The notes: a model not told the origin generated them from the letters alone. DNA of 64,000 nt from Paenibacillus urinalis (GCF_028747985.1 NZ_CP118108.1:5120001-5184000); one strand, 5' to 3'. Positions 8,167 through 17,068 are shown, counted from the stretch's first letter. Translations and numbers: made by a program.

Positions 8167-9815
8167 GAATTCAACCTCTTCCCTAATTGATGAAATACGA
8201 TAACAGAGACCATACTGACACCGATAATAAACAAAGAGGGTATGGAAGCTTCATAGATGCGTTCGTCGCTTGCGTATTGATAGGTCTTGGTCGCCAGCGT
8301 TTCAAAGTTAAACGGTCTAAGCAGCAAGGCTAACGGTAATTCTTTCATAATTTCCACGAACGTTAGAATAACGCCGCTGAACAAGGCGCCCTTGATCAGC
8401 GGGGCATCCACCTTGAAAAAGGTCTTCGTCATCCCCAGGCCGAGCAGCCTTGAGGCTTCCGTATATTTCATCCCGATCTTCTCAAAACCGGCCTCGACCG
8501 CATTGTATCCGGTGGCCATAAAGCGGACCACATAAGCGACAACCAGCATAACCAAGGACATGCTGAGCACAAGCGGCGCTTTCCCCAGGCCCATGCGGGC
8601 ATATAGCGGGGCCAGCCATTGATCAAGGCCGATAAACAGCGCCAGTACGCCGATGGCAATAATCGCTCCGGGAACGGAATAGCCGGACGTCACCGACCGG
8701 GCCAGCACATAGGTCAGCACATTCGATTGCTGACGAACTACATTGGCTGTAATCACCGAGAACACCATAATGATCGCCGTGGCCGTCAAAGCAAGGCCTA
8801 TCGTGTTATACGTCAATTCGAAAAAAGCCGGGGTAAGCACATCGTCATAGCTCCAGGCGGCCCATACGATCAATTGAATGACAGGGATAAGGAAGGAGCA
8901 CGCAAACATAAGCCCACAGAACATGAAAGCAGCCGCAGCGCGGATACCTTTCAGCTTCTTGGGTGTAAGCGGTCTTGATTTACTGGTGGAAGCCGCGAAG
9001 CTCCGCTGACGGCGGAGCAGCCGTTCCACCACGAATATCCCGACGACCCCCGCCATCAGCCATGCGGCCAAACGGACGGCAGAGTCGACATCGTACATTC
9101 CGAACCAGGTCTGAAATATCGCCACGGAGATGGTCTGGATACCGTAATAGCTCGATACGCCATAATCGCTAAGCACTTCGAATACGACAAGTATGACACC
9201 GCCGACGATGGCAGGCCGGGAAATCGGCAGCACGATAAAGAGAAATATGGAAAAAGGTTTTCTCCCGAGCAGGGCGGCATTCTCAATATAAGAGCCGCTC
9301 TGATGCTCCAGATAGGATCTGGTAATCATGTATACGTATGGAAACAAGAACATCGTAAATATGAAAATGGCGCCTCTCATCGACATGATGCCAAACCACT
9401 CCGGGTTTGGCATCACCCCGAATTCATTGCGCAGCGTGGTTTGGACAATGCCGGTATAGCTCAACATCGTGCTGTAGGTGTATGCCGCAATGTACGGAGG
9501 AACGGCCAGCGGCAGCACAAGCGCCCAGCGAAAAAAGCGTCTGAGCGGAAAATCATAAGCCGCGATCAGCCAAGCCAACGTTACCCCGAGCAGCACGGTA
9601 AACAGACAAGTAAACAACACAAGCCAAACGGTCTGGAACACATAGTCCTGCAGTAAATACTGCTTGATGTGCTGCCAGTTTTCGTTTGGCGGTTGGAACA
9701 GCGACACGAATATAGTAAAAATGGGCAGCAGAACGACCACTGCCCCCAGAAGGCTGGCATAAAGCCAGCCGTTTGTATGTTGTTTTATATTGCGTATAGC
9801 TGCTCTAAAGCGCAT
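8163..9815 (-). CDS. iron(III) ABC transporter permease, two-domain FbpB type
   Basis: 550 residues with about twelve hydrophobic segments in two homologous halves, as in FbpB/SfuB permeases. Each half ends with an EAA-type cytoplasmic loop (ENAALLGRKPFSIFLFIVLP and EASRLLGLGMTKTFFKVDAP) that contacts the ATPase. A TTG at 9827 is in frame; ATG 9815 is preferred and leaves 2 bases after the binding-protein stop. It is the membrane channel of the importer and part of a three-gene operon ordered binding protein, permease, ATPase. Confidence 0.9.
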   Translation of the reverse strand: MRFRAAIRNIKQHTNGWLYASLLGAVVVLLPIFTIFVSLFQPPNENWQHIKQYLLQDYVFQTVWLVLFTCLFTVLLGVTLAWLIAAYDFPLRRFFRWALVLPLAVPPYIAAYTYSTMLSYTGIVQTTLRNEFGVMPNPEWFGIMSMRGAIFIFTMFLFPYVYMITRSYLEHQSGSYIENAALLGRKPFSIFLFIVLPISRPAIVGGVILVVFEVLSDYGVSSYYGIQTISVAIFQTWFGMYDVDSAVRLAAWLMAGVVGIFVVERLLRRQRSFAASTSKSRPLTPKKLKGIRAAAAFMFCGLMFACSFLIPVIQLIVWAAWSYDDVLTPAFFELTYNTIGLALTATAIIMVFSVITANVVRQQSNVLTYVLARSVTSGYSVPGAIIAIGVLALFIGLDQWLAPLYARMGLGKAPLVLSMSLVMLVVAYVVRFMATGYNAVEAGFEKIGMKYTEASRLLGLGMTKTFFKVDAPLIKGALFSGVILTFVEIMKELPLALLLRPFNFETLATKTYQYASDERIYEASIPSLFIIGVSMVSVIVFHQLGKRLNS

Positions 9816-9817
9816 TT

Positions 9818-10924
9818 TTATTTCCAACCTACTTTATTAGAAATCTCAACAGCCTTTTTATTATGTTCTCCCAGCTTGGCAAAGTCAATTTGCTGGGCCT
9901 TAAACTCTCCCCAAGATTTCAGAAGCTCCGGTTTCTCCGCCTTGGGGTTTACCGGGAATTCAAAGTTCTCCTTGGACATCAGTGCCTGCGCTTCCGTATC
10001 GGTCAAGAACTCGATCAGCTTCACGGCATTTTCTTTATTTTTGCTGTGCTTTGCAAGACCCACTCCACTGATATTCAGGTGCGTGCCGGTCGTGCTTTGG
10101 TTAGGGAAGAACACGCCGAGCTGCTGTGCAACCTTCACTTCTTCCGCATCTTTGGAGTTCAGCATCTGTCCAAAGTAATAAGTGTTCATAATGGCTACAT
10201 CTCCGGTTCCCGCAGCAATGGCTTTTGCTTGGTCACGGTCCCCGCCTTCCGGCGCACGGCCGAGGTTAGCGACGATGCCTTTAGCCCACTCTTCCGCTTT
10301 CTGCTCCCCGTTCAACTCGATCAGGGAAGCAAGCAGCGATTGGTTATACAAGCTTGTGGAGGAACGCACGAGCACTTTTCCTTTCCACTTATCGGTAGCC
10401 AAATCTTCGTATGTAGAGAGCTGCTCCGGTTTAACCCGATCTTTGGAGTATACGATCACACGGGCCCGCGTCGACAGACCGATCCACTCGTTGTCTTTAT
10501 CCCGGAGCTGTGCAGGAACATTAGCCTCAATGACATCCGACTTTACAGGCTGCAGCACTCCGTTCAGCTTGGCGTTATTCAGCACTCCGCCGTCCACTGT
10601 GATGAACAAATCGGCGGAAGTGCTCTCTCCCTCACGCTTTAACCGTTCAATCAATTCTTCCGCCTTGCCTTTGACGACATTGACTTTAATACCGGTTTTC
10701 TCCGTAAATTGAGCATAAAGAACGTCGTCCACTTCATAATGTCTTGCCGTATAAAGATTGACGACTTGTTCCGTCTTCGATTCGGAAGCTCCGCTATTCG
10801 GCTCTTGCGGCTGCGCAGCTTGCTGTCCGCCTTGTGATGCCGTTCCGCATCCTGCCAAAAGCCCGACGCTCAGAATAGCCGCTATTGCGGATGATAAGAA
10901 TCTCCGGTGTTTCTTCAACATCAT
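9818..10924 (-). CDS. iron(III) ABC transporter substrate-binding lipoprotein
   Basis: About 368 residues. A lipoprotein signal (LSVGLLAGC) sets the mature N-terminal Cys, followed by a Gln/Ser/Glu linker. The fold matches FbpA/FutA: VNLYTARHYEVDD, DLFITVDGGVLNNA, GLSTRARVIVYSKDRV, GDVAIMNTYYFGQML. The Tyr pair in NTYYFG fits the iron-binding tyrosines of the family. ATG 10924 and 10921 are adjacent and either could be used after GGGGAG. A perfect Fur box lies just upstream, so iron starvation should induce the operon. Confidence 0.92.
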   Translation of the reverse strand: MMLKKHRRFLSSAIAAILSVGLLAGCGTASQGGQQAAQPQEPNSGASESKTEQVVNLYTARHYEVDDVLYAQFTEKTGIKVNVVKGKAEELIERLKREGESTSADLFITVDGGVLNNAKLNGVLQPVKSDVIEANVPAQLRDKDNEWIGLSTRARVIVYSKDRVKPEQLSTYEDLATDKWKGKVLVRSSTSLYNQSLLASLIELNGEQKAEEWAKGIVANLGRAPEGGDRDQAKAIAAGTGDVAIMNTYYFGQMLNSKDAEEVKVAQQLGVFFPNQSTTGTHLNISGVGLAKHSKNKENAVKLIEFLTDTEAQALMSKENFEFPVNPKAEKPELLKSWGEFKAQQIDFAKLGEHNKKAVEISNKVGWK

Positions 10925-10950
10925 TACACTCCCCTTTTTAAAGTTGGTAC

Positions 10951-10965
10951 TGATAATCATTATCA
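10951..10965. promoter_or_regulatory. Fur box
   Basis: TGATAATCATTATCA is an exact 7-1-7 inverted repeat (TGATAAT-N-ATTATCA), the Bacillus-type Fur operator. It lies about 27 bases upstream of the iron-binding lipoprotein start. Confidence 0.92.
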
Positions 10966-11075
10966 TTTGTTTGCAACTTGGATTCTAGCAAGAATAAACC
11001 CTACTGTCAACCCATTATTTTATAGTCACCGCAAACGGTTCCATCAAAAGCAGATTTCGGTATGAATACAAAATA

Positions 11076-11099
11076 AACCCCCACATCGATGTGAGGGTT
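11076..11099 (-). terminator. intrinsic terminator after pdaA
   Basis: AACCC..CACATCGATGTG.GGGTT forms a hairpin. On the minus strand it is followed by TTTATTTTG, 9 bases after the pdaA stop. Confidence 0.75.
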
Positions 11100-11108
11100 A
11101 CGGATGAA

Positions 11109-11891
11109 TTAATAATTTTTCGTCTGCAGCTGGTCCAGGCTCTTGAATTCATATCCTTGCTTCCGGGCATCGTCAATAATTTTGGCTAACGCCTCCGCGT
11201 TGTCTTTCGATACAGAGTGAAGCAGGATGACCGCACCGGGATGCAGCTGCGACATGATGCTTTCGTATGCGTAAGCCCATCCTCTTTGCAGCTTCGGATC
11301 CCAGTCCTTATAAGCAATCGACCAAAACACGTTGGTATACCCGTATCCTTTGCTGGCCGCAAGCATCCGTTCGCTAAAAACCCCCCGCGGCGGGCGCAAA
11401 TACGGCATTTCCTTTTGGGAGGTCAGCTCCGCTACTTTCGTTTTGACACGATCCAGTTCTTCCTTCAGCTTCTGGTCGGATACCTGTGTGAGGTCGGGAT
11501 GGCTCCAGGAATGATTGCCTATGAGGTGGCCCTCCTGCACCATTCGCTTCAACAGCTCGGGCTGGTCTTGAATATAATGTCCCGTCACAAAGAAGATGGC
11601 CGGTACCTGCTTCTCCTTGAGTACATCCAAAATCCTGCTCGTATACCCGTTCTCATAGCCGTTGTCAAACGTAAGATAAAGCTCCTTTTGCTTCGTATCG
11701 CCCAAAAAAATGGCATCATGCTTCTGGACAATGGACCGGAACCCCTCTTCCTGAATCGATGGAAGCTCATGGTTCCTGCTCTTCTTAAACCCGAAGTGAT
11801 AAGGTTTGTCCGCATTGGCTTCGGCCGAATGGGGTAAAATCAAACACAAAAGCACAACGAATGCGGCGAGGAAAGAGACATAACGCTTCAT
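11109..11891 (-). CDS. pdaA: PdaA-type N-acetylmuramic acid deacetylase
   Basis: 260 residues with a signal peptide (about 1-25). KPYHFGFKKSRNHELPS and YLTFDNGYENGYTS are diagnostic of PdaA, the polysaccharide deacetylase that helps form muramic delta-lactam in spore cortex. Other NodB motifs: GHLIGNHSWSHPDL (metal His), RPPRGVFSE and ILLHSVSKDNAEAL. The family's catalytic Asp sits in TFDNG. It is a spore gene carried on the mobile composite unit, with its own terminator. It lies downstream of and in the same direction as the chimeric sigma gene, but a 281-base gap argues for a separate promoter. Confidence 0.92.
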   Translation of the reverse strand: MKRYVSFLAAFVVLLCLILPHSAEANADKPYHFGFKKSRNHELPSIQEEGFRSIVQKHDAIFLGDTKQKELYLTFDNGYENGYTSRILDVLKEKQVPAIFFVTGHYIQDQPELLKRMVQEGHLIGNHSWSHPDLTQVSDQKLKEELDRVKTKVAELTSQKEMPYLRPPRGVFSERMLAASKGYGYTNVFWSIAYKDWDPKLQRGWAYAYESIMSQLHPGAVILLHSVSKDNAEALAKIIDDARKQGYEFKSLDQLQTKNY

Positions 11892-12172
11892 GTAACCATT
11901 TCACTCCTTAGGCGATGGTTTTTCTTATGCGGTCATCGGCTAAGGGGTAATGTTCCACAAAAAACAGAAAGTTATGTGTTTCCTTGTAGAAGGAAAGATA
12001 AGCAGGCCAATGGATATGTTTTCACCTCGCATACCCATCCGTTAACCCTCTTGCTTGGCACTTAAGTCCTGTAAAATTGCAATTATTGACATATGGAAAA
12101 ATGTAAAGGTGTCGATAACACACCGCCAGACTTGATGCCTTTGTGTACGGGGATTTAACCTATGGGCCTATG

Positions 12173-13000
12173 TTACGATGTGTGTTCCTCCCAGTTCCAA
12201 ATTTCGATCCTTCCCAATTGAAAATAAAACAGGCCCTGCTCCTGCTTCAGCTTCTCCAGCTCGCGCACCGGTCCTGTAACAACGGCGCCATATACTTTCA
12301 CTCCGTTCTCTTTCAGGTAGTCCAAACGCTTCCCGTCGTTTTCGGACTCCCGGTAGCTTCTCTCCTGTCTCAGCCATTCGATATCTTTGAGCATTTGATC
12401 GACGGATTGCTTGAGGGTGTCCGCATTCTCCAGCCAACCGGCCCAGCTCATCCCGTTTCCCTCTTCTTGATACTTTACAAAAGGCCTTAACGTAAGATGG
12501 GGCACGAAATGGAGTTCATTTGAGGTCGAATGGGGAATATTCTTCAGATCTCCCTTCAGCTCTCCCGCATAAACCGGCATGCTGAGAACCCGCACTTGAT
12601 AGTTGGAGCCTTCCATTTCCCTCAAATAAAGAATCGTCCGGTAATGCTCGGGCAGCTTACGCATGACCCCGGTCATTTTTCTCCGCTGCTCCTGCAGCTG
12701 CAAAGCCTCTTCAGGAGTAGGCATCGGGCTAGTGCCGGAAGCGTGAATCTCTATGGCCTGCAGCATCTCCGCCTCCCCCTTCCGCTTGCGTACCCAGTCG
12801 ATAAACAGATTTCGGGCTACTTTATATAACCAGGCCCGGGCCAATCTCATATCCTCCAGCCGAAGCGAGAGCATGGCCCGATAAAACGTCTCCTGAAGCA
12901 GCTCTTCGGCCACCTCTTTAGACCCGCACATGCGGTATAAATAGCGATAGAGAGAGGGCTGAAACATCCGGAACAGCTCTGTAAACGAATCCTTCTGCAT
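12173..13000 (-). CDS. chimera: ECF sigma N-terminus fused to anti-sigma C-terminus
   Basis: 275 residues from ATG 13000 (GGGGGAG upstream). Residues 1-~135 are an ECF sigma factor: region 2 (LYRYLYRMCGSKEVAEELLQ, ARAWLYKVARNLFIDWVRKR), then the start of region 4 (LPEHYRTILYLREMEGSNYQ). The region 4 DNA-binding helix is missing. From about residue 136 (near 12597) the sequence is that of an anti-sigma regulator C-terminal domain (Sigma_reg_C type): VRVLSMPVYAGELKG, NGVKVYGAVVTGPVRELEKL, GRIEIWNWEE. It looks like an in-frame deletion joining a sigma gene to its neighbouring anti-sigma gene. The product probably cannot recognise a -35 element. Confidence 0.78.
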   Translation of the reverse strand: MQKDSFTELFRMFQPSLYRYLYRMCGSKEVAEELLQETFYRAMLSLRLEDMRLARAWLYKVARNLFIDWVRKRKGEAEMLQAIEIHASGTSPMPTPEEALQLQEQRRKMTGVMRKLPEHYRTILYLREMEGSNYQVRVLSMPVYAGELKGDLKNIPHSTSNELHFVPHLTLRPFVKYQEEGNGMSWAGWLENADTLKQSVDQMLKDIEWLRQERSYRESENDGKRLDYLKENGVKVYGAVVTGPVRELEKLKQEQGLFYFQLGRIEIWNWEEHTS

Positions 13001-13155
13001 GCCTCTCCCCCTTTCGCAAGAGTTATAACGATTGATCTCTGTTTTTGTTACAGATAAAAACAAAAATATCCGATGGTAAATGATCCATGGTTGCCTTTCG
13101 CCGGCAAATCGATCATACTATAACAAAGTAAGTTACTGACTGGAGGTAAATATCG

Positions 13156-13788
13156 ATGATACAAATCGATGTCTTTTCCGACATGGTATGTCCATGGTGC
13201 CGAATCGGCAAGAAAAATTTACAGGATGCTCTGGCTGCATGGGGTCCTAAAGACGAGGTGGAGATCCATTTTAGGGCTTTTGAGTTGGATTCGACGCTGC
13301 CGGCCGAGGGACTTCCCTTTCAGGACGCTATGATCAGAAAAATGGGCGGCAATGCCGCTTCCTTGAAGCAAATGACCGATCGTGTGACCCAGGCGGGGGA
13401 AGCGGTGGGGGTGACATTTCGTTTCGATCAGGTGACCCGCATGCCGAACACCAAGCTGGCCCACCGGCTGACGGCCCTGTTGCCCGCCTCCGAGCAGGAG
13501 GCTATGATCGATGCCATCATGAACGCTTACTTCGAACAGGGCCAGGACATAGCCCAACTGGATATTCTGCTTGGCATCGCCGCCTCCCTCGGTCATGATC
13601 CGGTCCATCTGCGGGAACAGCTCGAACAGGGGAAAGGAAGCGACAAGGTAACCCATGACCAGACAGCAGCCAGACAAATCGGCGTTACCGGCGTACCTTT
13701 CTTTGTATTCAATAACAAGTACGCCCTCTCCGGAGCTTACCCGCCCGCCGAGCTGATCAAAGTACTCGAGAAAGTCGCAGCGGAATAG
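13156..13788 (+). CDS. DsbA-family (FrnE-like) thiol oxidoreductase
   Basis: 210 residues, no signal peptide, so cytosolic. The thioredoxin-fold active site CPWC is at residues 13-16 (DMVCPWCRIGKK). The family's helical insert follows, and the cis-proline loop is TGVPFFVFNNKY. This matches FrnE, a DsbA-like disulfide isomerase found in many Firmicutes. GGAGG is about 9 bases upstream of ATG 13156. It is divergent from the chimeric sigma gene and ends at a bidirectional terminator. Substrate unknown. Confidence 0.9.
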   Translation: MIQIDVFSDMVCPWCRIGKKNLQDALAAWGPKDEVEIHFRAFELDSTLPAEGLPFQDAMIRKMGGNAASLKQMTDRVTQAGEAVGVTFRFDQVTRMPNTKLAHRLTALLPASEQEAMIDAIMNAYFEQGQDIAQLDILLGIAASLGHDPVHLREQLEQGKGSDKVTHDQTAARQIGVTGVPFFVFNNKYALSGAYPPAELIKVLEKVAAE

Positions 13789-13794
13789 ACAGAC

Positions 13795-13820
13795 AAAGGA
13801 CACCGGGGCGGGTGTCCTTT
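13795..13820. terminator. bidirectional intrinsic terminator
   Basis: AAAGGACACC (13795-13804) pairs with GGTGTCCTTT (13811-13820), followed on the plus strand by GTTTTTC. It separates the convergent DsbA-family and EamA genes. Confidence 0.88.
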
Positions 13821-13840
13821 GTTTTTCTTATATAATACCT

Positions 13841-14272
13841 TCAGCTGAATGCGATCAGAATGACGCCGATGGCAATGAGACTTATGCCGATTCCGCTGAT
13901 CCAGCTGAGGCGTTCCCCCAGAAACACAACGGCCGCTATCGTCGCAATGACCACGCTTAATTTATCGACCGGGGCGACTTGCGAAACTTTACCGAGCTTT
14001 AAAGCCCAAAAATAAAACAACCAGGAAGCGGCACCGGCGGCTCCGCTCAGCACGATGAACAGCAGCGTTTTTTTGTCTTCGAAAAGAGACGGGATTTTAC
14101 CGATATTGCCTTGAAACGCAACCACGGCCACTAAAAATACCGCCATAATGACGGCCCTGACCGCCGTTGCCGTGTTGGCGTCCACCGACTGCAGCCCGAT
14201 CTTGCCGAAAATACTGACCAGCGCGGCGGTTATGGCCGATAATAAAGCGAAAACCAACCATAAATAACTCAT
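13841..14272 (-). CDS. EamA-family membrane transporter, single domain
   Basis: 143 residues with five hydrophobic segments and one EamA repeat (FGKIGLQSVDANTATAVRA, SWLFYFWALKLGKVSQVAPV, FLGERLSWISGIG). Single-repeat EamA proteins of about 140 residues act as dimers in the drug/metabolite transporter superfamily. Substrate unknown. Ends at the shared terminator. Confidence 0.85.
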   Translation of the reverse strand: MSYLWLVFALLSAITAALVSIFGKIGLQSVDANTATAVRAVIMAVFLVAVVAFQGNIGKIPSLFEDKKTLLFIVLSGAAGAASWLFYFWALKLGKVSQVAPVDKLSVVIATIAAVVFLGERLSWISGIGISLIAIGVILIAFS

Positions 14273-14413
14273 ACAATCCCTCTTTGCAGTAATATGGTAG
14301 TACTCTTAGGTTGGCTTCAAGAAGAATTAACATACTAAGGCACACCGGCTGAACGGCAAAGCGGTGACCCGGTACCACCGCAAGGGCACCTGGTTATGGT
14401 TTACTCCGTATGT

Positions 14414-14565
14414 TCACTCACGATTTCTATCTGCACCTTGATCGTCATCCAACCTAAGAGCTATTTTGGAGAGCAGCTCGCCTTTCTCCCAGCTGGAGAA
14501 AAAATCCTCCCACACGACGTAGTATACATCATCGTTCGCCTCCATAATAATGCCCCTTGCCCGGT
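14414..14565 (-). CDS. short acidic ORF next to IS copy 2
   Basis: From ATG 14545 (AAGGGG about 8 bases upstream) 43 residues can be read, ending DDQGADRNRE at TGA 14414-14416. The frame stays open to the IS edge at 14565, so it may be a 5'-truncated gene or a complete tiny one. It is acidic with many aromatics (YYVVWEDFFSSWEKGE). No family recognised. The remaining ~140 bases to the EamA start hold no clear gene. Confidence 0.4.
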
Positions 14566-16156
14566 GTCAGTGTCAAGCTAGCGTGGGCAGTCATTTAAGA
14601 TGCCTGGAACGCGAACCCCGAAGGAACCTCTTCCTTGTAAGCGCTTTGCTTCGTTCTTTCATCAAATACAAGTGATTTGTCAGAATTTTTTGCCGTTATC
14701 CGCGAAGTGCTTTGAGTGCCATACCCGTTGTGCTGCTTTGCTTCGGTCCTTGCAGCATGCGAATCATTCCAGCGATACAACCCTTGACCGGTTGCGTCAC
14801 GTTCTTTAGCAATTGCCGCATGTTTATCGGCTGCTGCGGCGTTGCCTGCTTACTCGCTTGTCCTTCAACCGTTCTTACCACCGTGCCCGCTTCTTGAATC
14901 CTCATCATCGTCCTCAGCATCGCCCTGACGCCTTGCTCACTCCAACTGTACCCGCCACGCTTCGTCCGCCTGGCGAATATACGCATCTGCGATTCCGCGC
15001 TTCCCATCGGGCGCATGCCGCTTGTGTCGATCCCCTTCGCCTGGAGTGTTTTTCGGTAGTCGTCCAAATGCTTCTCGTGCCGCTTCAGAAAGCTTTTATA
15101 CGGCTTCCAATCCTTCCGCTTCTCTTCCGCTATCTCTTGCTCCGACACGCCTTCCAAGGCCGCCATAAGCGCGGCTGCGTCCTGTTTGGCCAGCGACCGT
15201 CTCACGGTCTCCCATACCTTTGGCAAATGTCCGACAAACCGTTTCAAATCACGCGCCACATGAAAGCGATCCAGCATATACAGGCATTGGTGGAAGTAGG
15301 ATGTACATTCCCCGATCCACGCCGCGCCGTCTCCGTTCACCACAAGCCACGTGTTCTCGTCGATTTCGTAACGCTCCACCAGAAAGTCCCCGAACCCTTC
15401 CCAGAAGTCGCCGCCGCTCGTATGCAGGTAATGCTGTTTATTTTTCAGCTCCACCCGCTTGCCGTTCTTCTCCCAGCCTTCGTGTACGACCGCGATTGCG
15501 TTCTCCATCCCGCGCTTCTTGCTCCGCTGCAGCTTCGTGTATAGCCCATCCACTTCCACGAACAATACTCGCGCTGGGCGTCGCTTCACCTCAGACATCG
15601 GCTGTTCCGCACGCTCCATCAGTTTTTCCCTGATCGCTTGATGGCTTAGCACATTGTATCCCAGCAGCTGCTCCAGCCGCTTAGCGCTGTCCCGGTACGA
15701 CGGTCCTTGGCTTGCGAATGCGATTGCTGTCTCCTCCAAATGCGGACTGACTTTCCCGCGCCCTTCGAATTGCAACAGCTGATCCAGCAGATACACGTGT
15801 TTTCCGCTTCTACGATCACAATACAATCTCCGCTTGAAGCGCACGTTCCCGAACACCGTGTTGACGCTTGTTTCACGCTCGTCCTTTACTCGATAACGCT
15901 CTCGGTCCCGTTGCTCCAGGATCTGCTGATCCAGCGCCTCCAGCACCTGCTTCATCGCACGAGCGAATTCCTCCTGCATTTTCCGGAAAATCCATTGCTC
16001 AATCTCTTTCATCGTCGGCATTGTTGTGGTAAAGTGGCTCACAGGAGCTTCCTCCTTCTTGGTGTGTTGTGCGCAAACATCACTTTACCAAGGGAGAAGC
16101 TCTTTTTCTATATCCGCTTTTTCCAATTCCTACACCCACGGAGATTTTACACTAAC
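14566..16156 (-). mobile_element. ISLre2-family IS, copy 2 (1591 bp)
   Basis: Same length, orientation and ends as copy 1 (GTCAGTGTCAAG ... CACTAAC). Its right flank CCAACTGAC is the second copy of the composite's target duplication. Its left flank shows no matching duplication. Confidence 0.9.
14696..16042 (-). CDS. ISLre2-family (UPF0236-type) transposase
   Basis: 448 residues, identical in protein sequence to the transposase at 6057-7403 and intact from ATG to stop. The same motifs apply (VEVDGLYTK, VNGDGAAWIGE, DRFHVARDLKR). Two identical intact copies give the composite everything needed to move as a unit. Confidence 0.92.
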   Translation of the reverse strand: MSHFTTTMPTMKEIEQWIFRKMQEEFARAMKQVLEALDQQILEQRDRERYRVKDERETSVNTVFGNVRFKRRLYCDRRSGKHVYLLDQLLQFEGRGKVSPHLEETAIAFASQGPSYRDSAKRLEQLLGYNVLSHQAIREKLMERAEQPMSEVKRRPARVLFVEVDGLYTKLQRSKKRGMENAIAVVHEGWEKNGKRVELKNKQHYLHTSGGDFWEGFGDFLVERYEIDENTWLVVNGDGAAWIGECTSYFHQCLYMLDRFHVARDLKRFVGHLPKVWETVRRSLAKQDAAALMAALEGVSEQEIAEEKRKDWKPYKSFLKRHEKHLDDYRKTLQAKGIDTSGMRPMGSAESQMRIFARRTKRGGYSWSEQGVRAMLRTMMRIQEAGTVVRTVEGQASKQATPQQPINMRQLLKNVTQPVKGCIAGMIRMLQGPKQSSTTGMALKALRG

Positions 16157-16165
16157 CCAACTGAC
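16157..16165. repeat. 9 bp target-site duplication, right copy
   Basis: CCAACTGAC, exact match to 5918-5926, directly abutting the outer end of IS copy 2. Confidence 0.88.
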
Positions 16166-16357
16166 CGCATTCTCAATTCCGATGGCACGGCCAATGTCGT
16201 TGCCGCGCCAAACTCCGAACACGGCCTAAGAGTGAACCATGTTGTGAAAGAAAAATTCCCCAATCACAGCGCCATTCTGCACCTCATTGTGTTCAAAGGA
16301 AATATCATAGCCAGGGAAAGCCAAACGTACTTTACGGCGAAATTCAGCTTTTAGCAT
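16166..16357 (-). pseudogene. 5' part of a small gene cut by the composite transposon
   Basis: ATG 16357 overlaps the upstream stop (ATGCTAA), a coupled start. The frame reads MLKAEFRRKVRLAFPGYDIS and on for 43 codons to TAG (16226-16228). Beyond the TAG the same frame stays coding-like (AVFGVWRGNDIGRAIGIENA) and runs into the target duplication, then continues at 5926-5831. So the ancestral gene had about 100 codons. It was broken by the transposon and also carries an in-frame TAG. Function unknown. Confidence 0.6.
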
Positions 16358-16947
16358 ACGCTCACCCCCTCGCCATTCACAACGGATATGACATCCGAGG
16401 CTCCGCTAATCAAAGGAGACCCAATGCCGGCAATTGGATGTACAACGGAATACGAGTTCAAGCCAAGATCTCGGGAAAAGGCAGCAGAAATGGTGTAAAG
16501 ATGCATGGATGGTCCCTCAATCTCAACCAACCGAACCTTGACGCGATCTCCTTGGTCGAGGTGGGCGTAAATGCCGGAACGAGTCGCCCCGCTAATGGAA
16601 GCATTCAGAGGCTGAATCAGGAGCGGGTACAAGGCCGTGTAATGTTCGATCGTCTTATTCACCAAGTACCGGAGGTCCAGGATGTAATCTTCAAGCGAAT
16701 CCTCGGTTAGGAAATAATTTTCCCACTCATAGTCTTCCAGGAGCATGTCCCGTTTTTGGTACTCCTCGATTTTCTTCTTTGTGCTTTCGATGGAGGAATG
16801 AAGCGAAGTCAGACGGCAACGCGGGCAAATCGACATGACCTCGATTACGCCGACCTCCGTCTTCGGCCCAATGCCTGTACAGCCCATGGGACTTTCTTCG
16901 CCGCAGAAATCACAAACCTCAATCTTTGTTACCGTAGCAGTCATCAT
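16351..16947 (-). CDS. zinc-ribbon protein of unknown function
   Basis: 198 residues from ATG 16947 with AAGGAG upstream. Residues ~11-43 hold CDFC...CPRC, a two-pair zinc ribbon. A helical middle follows (IESTKKKIEEYQKR, NKTIEHYTALYPLL), then a beta-rich C-terminus (DRVKVRLVEIEGPSMHLYTI). An upstream extension to 17064 is less likely because it lacks a ribosome-binding site. It is coupled to the next small gene by ATGCTAA. Not recognised; zinc binding is inferred from the cysteines. Confidence 0.65.
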   Translation of the reverse strand: MMTATVTKIEVCDFCGEESPMGCTGIGPKTEVGVIEVMSICPRCRLTSLHSSIESTKKKIEEYQKRDMLLEDYEWENYFLTEDSLEDYILDLRYLVNKTIEHYTALYPLLIQPLNASISGATRSGIYAHLDQGDRVKVRLVEIEGPSMHLYTISAAFSRDLGLNSYSVVHPIAGIGSPLISGASDVISVVNGEGVSVC

Positions 16948-17068
16948 TGTTGAATTCGCTCCTTCATGGATATTTGGATTAAAAAGGCCCCCGGTCCGAT
17001 TCCACCATAAAACGGTGGTTATCAGCTCCAGAGGCCGCATATGCCGGATCAAGATTCTTAGCAAGAAT

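Larger units (their letters stand above)
5927..16156. mobile_element. ISLre2 composite transposon carrying iron uptake genes
   Basis: Two 1591 bp ISLre2-family copies in the same orientation flank about 7 kb of cargo. The outer edges carry the 9 bp duplication CCAACTGAC. The cargo holds a Fur-regulated iron(III) ABC importer, pdaA, a sigma/anti-sigma chimera, a DsbA-family gene and an EamA transporter. The same structure could arise by recombination of a circular IS-cargo unit with a resident IS copy. Length is 10,230 bp. Confidence 0.88.

Noticed and set aside
14339..14400. T-box or riboswitch upstream of the EamA gene
   Set aside because: GGTGGTACCG resembles a T-box core, but no specifier stem and no following terminator with T-run are visible.
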